From contig NZ_QGHA01000001.1 of the NCBI RefSeq assembly GCF_003148845.1, positions 1,184,092 through 1,248,091 on the forward strand: a stretch of DNA of 64,000 nucleotides. The letters run 5' to 3'. This DNA comes from Mucilaginibacter oryzae. Lineage in GTDB: Bacteria > Bacteroidota > Bacteroidia > Sphingobacteriales > Sphingobacteriaceae. Below are positions 44,406 through 51,344 of this stretch, in pieces. The translations under genes were made by a program, and so were the position numbers. Positions within the stretch are counted from its first letter, which is position 1. Every line of letters starts with the position of its first letter. The notes below the pieces were generated by a model. That model was not told the origin of the DNA. It saw only the letters and a program-made list of their open reading frames with translations, and ran no database searches.

Positions 44406-44843
44406 ATGAGCAAAGCAATTATCAAAACCGAAAAAGGCGACATGACCGTTGAGTTTTACGATCAGGATGCCCCAAATACCGTTGCTAACTTTAAAAAATT
44501 AGCAAAATCAAACTTTTATGATAATGTGATCTTCCACCGCGTTATCCCTAATTTCATGATCCAGGGTGGCGATCCAACCGGTACAGGTGCCGGCGGTCCG
44601 GGTTACAAAATTGATTGCGAGCTTACCGGCAACAACCAATACCATGATCGTGGTGTATTATCAATGGCACACGCGGGCCGTAACACCGGTGGTTCACAAT
44701 TCTTTATCTGCCACAACCGTACCAACACTGCTCACCTTGATCGTAACCACACCGTATTTGGTAAAGTGATTGAGAACGTTGACGTTGTTGACGCTATCCG
44801 CCAGGGCGATAAGATTTTAGGTGTAGAAATTATTGAAGACTAA
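44406..44843 (+). CDS. Peptidyl-prolyl isomerase, cyclophilin type
   Basis: Catalyses cis-trans isomerisation of prolyl bonds. The 145-residue protein lacks a signal peptide and is close to E. coli PpiB in length and motifs: FHRVIPNFMIQGGDPTGTG with the catalytic Arg, LSMAHAGRNTGGSQFFI and HLDRNHTVFGKVI. It is cytoplasmic, unlike the larger periplasmic cyclophilins. The DUF5606 gene follows 79 bases later after a small palindrome; the two may share a transcript. Confidence 0.95.
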   Translation: MSKAIIKTEKGDMTVEFYDQDAPNTVANFKKLAKSNFYDNVIFHRVIPNFMIQGGDPTGTGAGGPGYKIDCELTGNNQYHDRGVLSMAHAGRNTGGSQFFICHNRTNTAHLDRNHTVFGKVIENVDVVDAIRQGDKILGVEIIED

Positions 44844-44849
44844 TTGAAC

Positions 44850-44912
44850 GGTTGATTTGGAGAGTGGTTGATTGGTTTTAACCACTTAACCACTCACTCA
44901 ATCAACCCAATC
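44850..44912. repeat. Word palindrome, GAGTGGTTGATT type
   Basis: GGTTGATTTGGAGAGTGGTT with GGTTTTA loop pairs with AACCACTTAACCACTCACTC and AATCAACCC. It lies between the cyclophilin and DUF5606 genes and matches the word used at 12986-13118. Confidence 0.7.
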
Positions 44913-44922
44913 AAAAAAATAT

Positions 44923-45432
44923 ATGAATTTACAGGGAATAGTATCGGTATCGGGCAAGCCGGGTTTATGGAGAGCGTTAACGCAAAACAAAACCGGTTAT
45001 GTACTGGAAAGTTTAGATGCTCAAAAAACCAAACTGATTGCCAACCTCTCAACAGCTAAATTAGCTGCCTTGGCCGAGATCACCATTTTTGGCCTTGATG
45101 ACGACATCAGGTTAACAGATGTTTTGGAGCGCATGAAATCAGTATCAGGCATACCTGATGTTAAGGCTGATGGGAAGGCATTACGCGCTTTCTTTTACGA
45201 AGTAGCGCCAAATCATGATGAAGAAAAAGTTTACTCATCAGATATCAAAAAAATTATAGCCTGGTTCAATACCCTGAAACCGCTGCCGCTTTTTGACGAG
45301 GCGGATCCTACACAGCCACCGGTAGCCGAAGAGCCGGTTGCAGTTGAAGAACCGGCTGCAGAAGCAGTAGCAGCCGAGCCGGAAGCAGCACCAAAAGCAA
45401 AAGCTAAAAAAGCCACAAAAAAAGCCGAATAA
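44923..45432 (+). CDS. DUF5606 protein
   Basis: A 169-residue protein with the conserved N-terminal DUF5606 domain (LQGIVSVSGKPGLWRALTQN, VLESLDAQKTKLIANLSTAK, ITIFGLDDDIRLTDVLERM) and a C-terminal tail of Pro, Glu, Val and Ala followed by Lys-rich KAKAKKATKKAE. The family is widespread in Bacteroidota and its role is unknown; the basic end hints at nucleic acid or ribosome contact. The terminator stem overlaps the last codons and stop. Confidence 0.88.
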   Translation: MNLQGIVSVSGKPGLWRALTQNKTGYVLESLDAQKTKLIANLSTAKLAALAEITIFGLDDDIRLTDVLERMKSVSGIPDVKADGKALRAFFYEVAPNHDEEKVYSSDIKKIIAWFNTLKPLPLFDEADPTQPPVAEEPVAVEEPAAEAVAAEPEAAPKAKAKKATKKAE

Positions 45433-45447
45433 TATTCGGCTTTTTTT
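45417..45447 (+). terminator. Terminator overlapping the end of the DUF5606 gene
   Basis: AAAAAAAGCCGAA pairs with TTCGGCTTTTTTT around TAATA, so the stop codon TAA lies at the loop. Confidence 0.88.
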
Positions 45448-45473
45448 GTGGGGTATCCATCTTGTTAAACTAT

Positions 45474-45555
45474 CGTCATTGCGAGGTACGAAGCAATCGC
45501 GAACTATACAGATCGGATTTGCTTCCGTGCGATTGCTTCGTACCTCGCAATGACG
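45474..45555. repeat. Perfect 27-bp inverted repeat, TCATTGCGAGGTACGAAG type
   Basis: Positions 45474-45500 are exactly reverse-complementary to 45529-45555, with a 28-base spacer. The arm reads CGTCATTGCGAGGTACGAAG then CAATCGC. It is related in wording to the degenerate palindrome at 15517-15600. Confidence 0.85.
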
Positions 45556-45584
45556 TTATTGGTATAATATTCCAAATAACACGC

Positions 45585-46301
45585 CTACTCCGTATCTGTA
45601 TAAGCATCTCCCCCAATAAAGATCATCGTGTTGGTAGCATGCGCAGGCGAGCCTGTTGCGCCCAGGGCGAACGATTTTTTGATCACCTTGGTTCCGTAAT
45701 TAAGCTCGATGGTATTACCCGATATTTTATAGGTGCCGCCGTTTGCCGTTTTTTTCCAGGCGGTTGCGCCGGATGTCATCACACCACCGTTTGCCCCTTC
45801 GGTAAAGTGAGTGGCATCAATAAAATTGATCTTGTTGATAACAAGTGCATTGGTGCCGTTACCATAATCACCGCCGCTTACTTTTTCGTATGCTTTTTTT
45901 AACCTGATGGCCCCGGTATAAGCATAGGCCGGGAACCAGTTGCCGACGCCTAATTTATAATCGTGCGGTTTGCCATCACTGTTAATGAGCGTGAACGTCG
46001 CGCCTGTTTTTTTCCAGGTTCCCCAGGCCTTTGGCCGGCGACTTTTGGAGGCAGCCACATCTAAGGTTTCGATGGGTTCATCGCCAACATCAAAATATTC
46101 GCCGTTTTTAAACAGCACAACAGGCTCAAACGAGATGGCCGCAGGGTAACCGCTTACCGCCCTGAAATACCAGCCTTCAACAGCAGGGGCGACAGGTACG
46201 GATTTGTGATACGCGCCACCGCTTTTAATTTGGGCAGCAGCGCTTAAATGTAATGTGAAGCCTGAAACGGCAAGGCATATTGCCAGGTGTTTAACTTTCA
46301 T
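45585..46301 (-). CDS. Hypothetical secreted protein
   Basis: I do not recognise a family. The 238-residue protein has a signal peptide (MKVKHLAICLAVSGFTLHLS, then AAAQ) and a beta-rich body with AWGTWKKTGATFTLINSDGK, VINKINFIDATHF, AWKKTANGGTYKISGNTIEL and MIFIGGDAYTD. The two GxWKKTG/AWKKTANGG blocks suggest an internal repeat of a small beta domain, as in lipocalin-like or META-like proteins. I begin at ATG 46301; an in-frame start further upstream lacks a signal-like start. Only unknown genes are near. Confidence 0.7.
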   Translation of the reverse strand: MKVKHLAICLAVSGFTLHLSAAAQIKSGGAYHKSVPVAPAVEGWYFRAVSGYPAAISFEPVVLFKNGEYFDVGDEPIETLDVAASKSRRPKAWGTWKKTGATFTLINSDGKPHDYKLGVGNWFPAYAYTGAIRLKKAYEKVSGGDYGNGTNALVINKINFIDATHFTEGANGGVMTSGATAWKKTANGGTYKISGNTIELNYGTKVIKKSFALGATGSPAHATNTMIFIGGDAYTDTE

Positions 46302-46386
46302 ATCATTTAATGTTTGGTTAACTATATTAGTTAACTTAAACATTAATGATTGGTTTTAACGGCGCTTATTAACCTTCTGTTAAATA

Positions 46387-46794
46387 TTAAACATCCTGTG
46401 CATCATACACAATCACTTTCTCCCAAAGATGACTACAGTTTTTAATAAACTCGAGGTGGATAGGGTGCGTTTGATAGGTTGCCTGCCCGGCAAGATCACT
46501 GAAAAACATCAGCTCGGATACTGCCCATGAGTTATCAACCACATCGCGTTTTTCGGTACTGGCCACAATGCCTACGCGTAGCTTACGTACAGTTTCTATT
46601 TTGGCAAGGGTTTTAACACCGGCCACCAGTTTATCGCGGTCTTCTACCGAGCCAGGGTTTTTAAGCCAGAAAAACACGTGGTGAACTATCGGCCATTCTT
46701 CTTTTTGGGCATTCAATGATATTGCCGAGGCGGAAACGGTACCGGCGGCCAATGCTGCCGAGGTTGCTATAAATTTTCTTCGGGTTGATTTCAT
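46387..46794 (-). CDS. Dabb-domain (stress-responsive A/B barrel) protein, exported
   Basis: A 135-residue protein made of a signal sequence with a twin-arginine-like start (STRRKFIATSAALAAGTVSA) and a Dabb domain: PIVHHVFFWLKNPGSVEDRD, LVAGVKTLAKIETVRKLRVG, AVSELMFFSDLAGQATY and HPIHLEFIKNCSHLWEKVIV. The early His-His-Val-Phe-Phe-Trp motif is typical of the fold, a dimeric ferredoxin-like barrel with mostly unknown substrates. Export of a Dabb protein by the Tat route is common in Bacteroidota. No functional link with the neighbours is evident. Confidence 0.85.
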   Translation of the reverse strand: MKSTRRKFIATSAALAAGTVSASAISLNAQKEEWPIVHHVFFWLKNPGSVEDRDKLVAGVKTLAKIETVRKLRVGIVASTEKRDVVDNSWAVSELMFFSDLAGQATYQTHPIHLEFIKNCSHLWEKVIVYDAQDV

Positions 46795-46834
46795 AACAGG
46801 AAATAATTGGGTATTAAGATAATAATAAAATACC

Positions 46835-47308
46835 TTATTTGCCTATTTGCCAGGAAAGATCATCTACATTATCCATGAGTGTATATTCAATAAACGCTAT
46901 TCTTTTTTCTAACATTTTGGCGAGTTCTATCGTCGGCGCAGCATTAAGCGGATAACAATCAGTTAAAGACTTCCCGTTCTTCACGTTTTCAACCCATTGC
47001 TTAGCCAAAGCGATATAGCTCTTAATCGCGCTCCTTGTTGTTAAACAACCGTGTACATCTAAATACATCGGGGGGATATCACCTGTGATCACCCATAAAA
47101 AGTTATCATTGGTACTTTGGGTATTTTCTATCTCAAATAAAAAAATACAAAATACCGAACCCAGGTTTGTGTATAAAAAACAATCCTTAACAGCACGACA
47201 CCATATAAAGCTTTGCAAATAACCAATGGCTTCCCGGTACATAGCATGCAACTCCGGGCAAAATTCGGTGTCGGTACCGATATTTTTATAGTTGATGGGA
47301 TACACCAT
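46835..47308 (-). CDS. Hypothetical protein, helical
   Basis: A 157-residue soluble protein with no signal peptide and no family I can name. It holds FLYTNLGSVFCIFLFEIENT, VITGDIPPMYLDVHGC, ALAKQWVENVKNGKSLTDCY and a helical C-terminus RIAFIEYTLMDN. The IPPMYLD segment resembles small immunity or DUF4826-like proteins, a weak impression. It starts seven bases after the stop of a four-helix membrane protein gene, so the two are probably cotranscribed. Confidence 0.6.
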   Translation of the reverse strand: MVYPINYKNIGTDTEFCPELHAMYREAIGYLQSFIWCRAVKDCFLYTNLGSVFCIFLFEIENTQSTNDNFLWVITGDIPPMYLDVHGCLTTRSAIKSYIALAKQWVENVKNGKSLTDCYPLNAAPTIELAKMLEKRIAFIEYTLMDNVDDLSWQIGK

Positions 47309-47315
47309 ATCAGGC

Positions 47316-47597
47316 TCAGGCCAAATCTAACAGGTAAACCATAAAAATAATGGGCAATACGTTTAAAAATATTACTAATCCTATGTTCTGGTCTTCGGGT
47401 TCCCGTTTAGCGTAACGCGCGAGGAAGATGACAAAGATTACATAGTAAATTAGGGGGATCGCGAATATAGCTGCCAACACAGCACCTGCGGCACTGAACA
47501 GCTGGCCCCAACCCAATATGATTGGCCACGCTATCATCCCAATAATTTCGAGAAAAGTTATAATAGAAAGTACTTTTAAGGTTTTGGCTTTGCTCAT
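47316..47597 (-). CDS. Small multi-span membrane protein
   Basis: A 93-residue protein with three predicted membrane helices (VLSIITFLEIIGMIAWPIIL, AAGAVLAAIFAIPLIYYVIF and IGLVIFLNVLPIIFMVYLL) and a short basic loop ARYAKREPEDQN. No family is recognised. It is tightly followed by the 157-residue hypothetical gene (seven-base gap), forming a two-gene unit of unknown purpose. Confidence 0.6.
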   Translation of the reverse strand: MSKAKTLKVLSIITFLEIIGMIAWPIILGWGQLFSAAGAVLAAIFAIPLIYYVIFVIFLARYAKREPEDQNIGLVIFLNVLPIIFMVYLLDLA

Positions 47598-47656
47598 TTA
47601 AGGTAATTGCTTACCATAAATATAGGTAAATCAAGCTGTTTAATAAAATACAAGGC

Positions 47657-48595
47657 TTACAAACACTCCGGCTGTTTACACTCCTCCTCCGTAAATTCAG
47701 GCTCAAAAGTACTATGGGTAATATCCAGGTGCTCCAGTCGGTGGCGCAGATCGTGCTTGATATCATCAAACTTAGCCATGGCCTCGGGTTTGATAAGCAG
47801 GTGGGCGGTGAGCGCGTTTTCGGTAGTGCTTAAGGCCCAAACGTGGATGTGGTGCGCGTTGATCACGCCATCGCATTTCATCAGCTCGGTCCGGATTTTT
47901 TCGATGTCCATTTCAGCAGGCACACCATCCATTTCCAGGCGTAAACTGGCCGTTAGCAGGCTCCATGTGCCCCGAAGGATGACAAAACCGATAATGAGGC
48001 TTACTACACTATCAATCCAGTACAGTTTGGTAAAGTAGATGATAACGCCCGATATAACCACGCCCAGCGAAACAATAGCGTCGACAGCCATGTGCAGGTA
48101 GGCGCCCTTCACATTCAGGTCGGTATCCTTATCTTTTACAAATAACCAGGCGGTGAAACCGTTAATGGCAATGCCTATAAAAGCCACCCAGGCCATAGTA
48201 CCGCCTGATACCACCTCCGGATTCATCAAACGCATTACGGCCTCATAAATGATAAAACCTACCGCCACAAACAGTATCACCGCGTTAAAAAACGAAACGA
48301 TAATGGTTGAGCGCTTGTACCCGTAAGTATATTTGCTGTTGGCATTTACTTTGGATAATTTGAAAGCCAGCAAGGCAAGCGCCAGCGAAGCAACATCGCT
48401 CAGGTTATGCCCCGCATCGGTTAGCAGCGATAAGGAGTGGGTAAAGAAACCCGTAGCGGCCTCCACAACCACAAATACAGAGTTGAGCGCGATACCCCAT
48501 ATAAAAGCCGAATTTAAGTGATCTAACTTAGGCGCATGGTCATGATGATGGTGCCCGTGCGAATGTGCGTGTGAATGATCGTGGCCTGCTGACAT
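47657..48595 (-). CDS. Cation diffusion facilitator, zinc type
   Basis: Proton-coupled inner-membrane exporter of Zn(II) and similar ions. The N-terminus is a His-rich stretch (HDHSHAHSHGHHHHDHAP) that binds metal. Six helices follow, with the transport-site residues in LLTDAGHNLSDVASL (helix II) and YLHMAVDAIVSLG (helix V), and a cytoplasmic C-terminal domain with NAHHIHVWALS and HSTFEPEF. Length 312 is normal with ATG 48595 (MSAGHDHS). The longer in-frame ORF runs backwards into a repeated word palindrome and its extra 35 residues are an artefact. Confidence 0.94.
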   Translation of the reverse strand: MSAGHDHSHAHSHGHHHHDHAPKLDHLNSAFIWGIALNSVFVVVEAATGFFTHSLSLLTDAGHNLSDVASLALALLAFKLSKVNANSKYTYGYKRSTIIVSFFNAVILFVAVGFIIYEAVMRLMNPEVVSGGTMAWVAFIGIAINGFTAWLFVKDKDTDLNVKGAYLHMAVDAIVSLGVVISGVIIYFTKLYWIDSVVSLIIGFVILRGTWSLLTASLRLEMDGVPAEMDIEKIRTELMKCDGVINAHHIHVWALSTTENALTAHLLIKPEAMAKFDDIKHDLRHRLEHLDITHSTFEPEFTEEECKQPECL

Positions 48596-48613
48596 GCAGC
48601 AAAGGTAGGGAAA

Positions 48614-48792
48614 GATGTGCAGATTATGTTGTGGATGTGCAGATGTGCATATTTCAAATGTGCAGATTATGCTATGGATGTGCAGATGTGCATATTTCAA
48701 ATCTGCAGATTATGTTGTGGATGCAAATAAAAAAATCTCGCAATCATTCATCTGCACATTTGCACATCTGAAATTTGCACATCTGAAATCTA
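48614..48792. repeat. Word palindrome, TGTGCAGAT/ATCTGCACAT type
   Basis: Two direct copies of GTGCAGATGTGCATATTTCA lie about 55 bases apart (near 48637 and 48678) and face CATCTGCACATTTGCACATC and TTTGCACATCTGAAATC at the right. It spans nearly the whole gap between the CDF and rlmH genes. Confidence 0.75.
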
Positions 48793-49263
48793 TTCATGAT
48801 GATACGGCTCGCCTTTCATAATGGTATACGCCCGGTAAAGTTGCTCCACAAAAAACAGCCTCACCATCTGGTGCGAAAACGTCATGCGTGAAAGCGAAAT
48901 TTTATCGTTAGCCCTCTGATAAACCGAGTTATCAAAACCATACGGGCCGCCAATAATAAAAACAAGATTGGCCGATGTGGTTACTTCCTTTTTGTTAATA
49001 TAAGCAGCAAATTGCGTTGAGGTATATTCGCTGCCCTTCTCGTCCATCAATATCACAAAATCAAGCGGCGTTATTTTTTTGAGGATCAGCTCAGCCTCTT
49101 TAGCTTTTTGCTGTTCGGGGCTAAGGGCTTTGGTATTTTTAAGCTCCGGTATTTCGGCAAGCTCAAGCTTGGTGTAATGTTTAAGGCGTTTTACATATTT
49201 TTCTATGCCTTCCTTCAGGTAGGCATCTTCGGTTTTTCCAACGGTAAGGAACGTGATCTTCAT
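48790..49263 (-). CDS. rlmH: 23S rRNA pseudouridine-1915 N3-methyltransferase
   Basis: SPOUT-family methyltransferase that methylates pseudouridine 1915 in helix 69 of 23S rRNA in assembled ribosomes. The 157-residue protein shows the family length and motifs: MKITFLTVGKTEDAYLKEGI, PLDFVILMDEKGSEYTSTQF, NLVFIIGGPYGFDNSVYQRA and the C-terminal HQMVRLFFVEQLYRAYTIMK, GEPYHHE with the SAM-binding knot and catalytic end. It is divergent from the MutS-like gene. Confidence 0.96.
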   Translation of the reverse strand: MKITFLTVGKTEDAYLKEGIEKYVKRLKHYTKLELAEIPELKNTKALSPEQQKAKEAELILKKITPLDFVILMDEKGSEYTSTQFAAYINKKEVTTSANLVFIIGGPYGFDNSVYQRANDKISLSRMTFSHQMVRLFFVEQLYRAYTIMKGEPYHHE

Positions 49264-49327
49264 ATCTCAAACAAATAAACGTTTATTTAAAATATATGTG
49301 TTTATTTAGGCTCATTTTTATCTGCAA

Positions 49328-51136
49328 ATGGAACAAACTATAATTACCGATTATACCCGGCGATCCGCCGCAGCGGCTGCCGAAGCCTCCAAATATAAAA
49401 AGGCGGCCAATACCTACTCCCTCCTTCGTCTCGGCACCTTTTTAATGGTTGGGGTATGCATAGCCATTGCCATCCATTTCGATGATTTCAGCATTATAGC
49501 CGTGGCCGTTGTGCTATTGGTATTCGCCTTTGCCTGGCTGGTGGCCCGCCAAAGCCGCTTTGAAAAGCAAAAGCAATACTTTGATGATTTGCAGCGCATA
49601 AACGATAACGAGATTGCCGGCATACAAACCAACGCCAATATTTATAATGATGGCAGCCATTACGCGGACGAAAAACATTTTTACACTTCCGACCTTGATA
49701 TTTACGGTAAAGCATCCCTTTATCAGCTCATTAACCGTACAGCCACCACGCCTGGCAACGATAAACTGGCAAAATGGCTCAACGCACCTGCAAATAAAAG
49801 CACCGTACTGCAACGCCAGGAAGCGGTAAAAGAAATAGCCGCTAAAAACAGCTGGAAACTCGACCTGCAAACACGTTTGGTATTTGCCATTAAGCAGGAT
49901 ACCGATCAGCTTAAAAACCTGTTTAAATACCTGCGCATACCCTTGGATATGCCCGGCGAAAAATGGCTGGGCAACTACACCAAAATAGCGCCTTACCTGT
50001 TTACCGCCCTGCTGATCACAACTTATTTTTTCGGACCGGCAAAACTGGCTGCCATCATCGTAGGGCTTTCCCATATGGGGTTGGTTTTTTCAAAGGCGGC
50101 GTACATTCGCAAGGCAGATGTGATTGCCGGAAAAATAGGCAGTACGCTGACTAATTACGCCGAGGCTTTTCAATGTATTGAAGCAGAACAATGGCAGGCG
50201 GATTATAGTAATTTATTGGCACAACAGCTTAAAACCAATAAAACATCAGCCAAAATAAAAGAACTGGCCGAACTGATCAACAAGCTCAATTATCACCTTA
50301 ACCTGATTGTTGGCTTTGCGCTCAACCTATTTTTTTTATGGGATATCCGCCAGATTATCGCTATTGAAAACTGGAAGCGACAAAACCAGGAAAGCCTTGA
50401 AACAGCCTTCGATGTTATTGCCGAATTTGAGGCATTGCTGAGCCTGGGCGGCCTTGCCATTAATTACCCGGATTGGTGCTTCCCTGCAATTGATGACCGC
50501 GAGGGCTACACCTTAACGGCTAAAAGCATAGCCCACCCGCTTATCAACAGCGCCAAACGCGTTGAAAACGATTATGAACTGGAAAACGCATTTAAGGTGG
50601 ATATCATCACCGGATCCAACATGGCCGGCAAAAGTACTTTTTTACGTACTATCGGCATCAATACGGTGCTGGCCCTGAGCGGGGCGCCCGTTTGCGCCGC
50701 CGGCATGCAGGTATCAGTAATTACCATGGTCAGCTACATGCGCATTAAAGATTCGCTGAACGAAAGCACATCCACCTTTAAGGCCGAACTTGACAGGTTA
50801 CAGATGCTGCTGGCCGCCGTTGAAAATCATAGTAAAATATTTTTCCTGATTGATGAAATGCTGCGCGGCACCAATTCGGTTGATAAATACCTCGGCTCGA
50901 AAGCGGTTATTGAACAACTGATCCGTAAACAGGCGGTGGGCATGGTGGCCACCCACGATTTACAAATTGCCCAGCTCGAAACCAAATACCCCAACTATGT
51001 GCGTAATTTTTACTTCGACATACAGGTGGTGGATGGCGAAATGCTGTTTGATTATAAGATCAAACACGGAGAATGCAAAACCTTCAATGCATCGCTTTTA
51101 TTAAAGCAGATTGGTATAGCGGTGGAAGCTGAGTAA
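49328..51136 (+). CDS. Membrane-anchored MutS-family ATPase
   Basis: A 602-residue protein whose C-terminal third is a MutS domain V: Walker A GSNMAGKST (429-437), a conserved SYMRIKDSLNESTSTFKAEL segment, Walker B KIFFLIDEMLRGTNSVD and MVATHDLQIAQLE. The mismatch-recognition N-domain of MutS is absent. Instead there are hydrophobic helices near the N-terminus (LGTFLMVGVCIAIAIHF and IIAVAVVLLVFAFAWLVA) and in the middle (IAPYLFTALLITTYFFG; LIVGFALNLFFLWDI). This resembles a Bacteroidota group often annotated simply as DNA mismatch repair protein. Mismatch repair is doubtful for such a protein; its role is unknown. Confidence 0.85.
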   Translation: MEQTIITDYTRRSAAAAAEASKYKKAANTYSLLRLGTFLMVGVCIAIAIHFDDFSIIAVAVVLLVFAFAWLVARQSRFEKQKQYFDDLQRINDNEIAGIQTNANIYNDGSHYADEKHFYTSDLDIYGKASLYQLINRTATTPGNDKLAKWLNAPANKSTVLQRQEAVKEIAAKNSWKLDLQTRLVFAIKQDTDQLKNLFKYLRIPLDMPGEKWLGNYTKIAPYLFTALLITTYFFGPAKLAAIIVGLSHMGLVFSKAAYIRKADVIAGKIGSTLTNYAEAFQCIEAEQWQADYSNLLAQQLKTNKTSAKIKELAELINKLNYHLNLIVGFALNLFFLWDIRQIIAIENWKRQNQESLETAFDVIAEFEALLSLGGLAINYPDWCFPAIDDREGYTLTAKSIAHPLINSAKRVENDYELENAFKVDIITGSNMAGKSTFLRTIGINTVLALSGAPVCAAGMQVSVITMVSYMRIKDSLNESTSTFKAELDRLQMLLAAVENHSKIFFLIDEMLRGTNSVDKYLGSKAVIEQLIRKQAVGMVATHDLQIAQLETKYPNYVRNFYFDIQVVDGEMLFDYKIKHGECKTFNASLLLKQIGIAVEAE

Positions 51137-51245
51137 TTTGTCAGAAATCAGAATTCATAGCATTATAGGATTTTCAGAATTCCCGTACAACCATTAATTC
51201 TGTTAATTTTCAAATTCTGTAAATTCTGATTTCTGACAAAATTCT
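51137..51245. repeat. Word palindrome, TTGTCAGAAATCAGAATT type
   Basis: TTTGTCAGAAATCAGAATTC at the left pairs with GTAAATTCTGATTTCTGAC at the right. Similar TGTCTGAA...TTCAGACAA palindromes are at 54012-54123 and 61760-61862. Confidence 0.75.
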
Positions 51246-51260
51246 GCGTATCCCACAATA

Positions 51261-51305
51261 AAAAAATAAAGCCGGAAGATTTCTCTCCCGGCTTTTATTT
51301 TTTAT
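51261..51305. terminator. Terminator after the MutS-like gene
   Basis: AAAGCCGG pairs with CCGGCTTT, with A-rich and T-rich runs on the two sides (AAAAAATA and ATTTTTT). It can serve both the MutS-like gene and the convergent receptor gene. Confidence 0.8.
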
Positions 51306-51344
51306 GCTATCCTGATTCTTTACTCTAAAAATCCTGAATCTCAA

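Noticed and set aside
45462..45902. Open frame of about 146 codons on the plus strand
   Set aside because: It begins inside the perfect 27-bp inverted repeat and then shadows a secreted protein gene on the other strand.
47657..48700. A longer CDF protein starting at 48700
   Set aside because: The extra 35 residues are translated from the reiterated GTGCAGATGTGCATATTTCA words; the His-rich family N-terminus begins at 48595.
48637..48720. Possible CRISPR-like direct repeats
   Set aside because: Only two copies, no unique equal-length spacers, and the unit is part of a palindrome with the reverse copies nearby; no cas genes.
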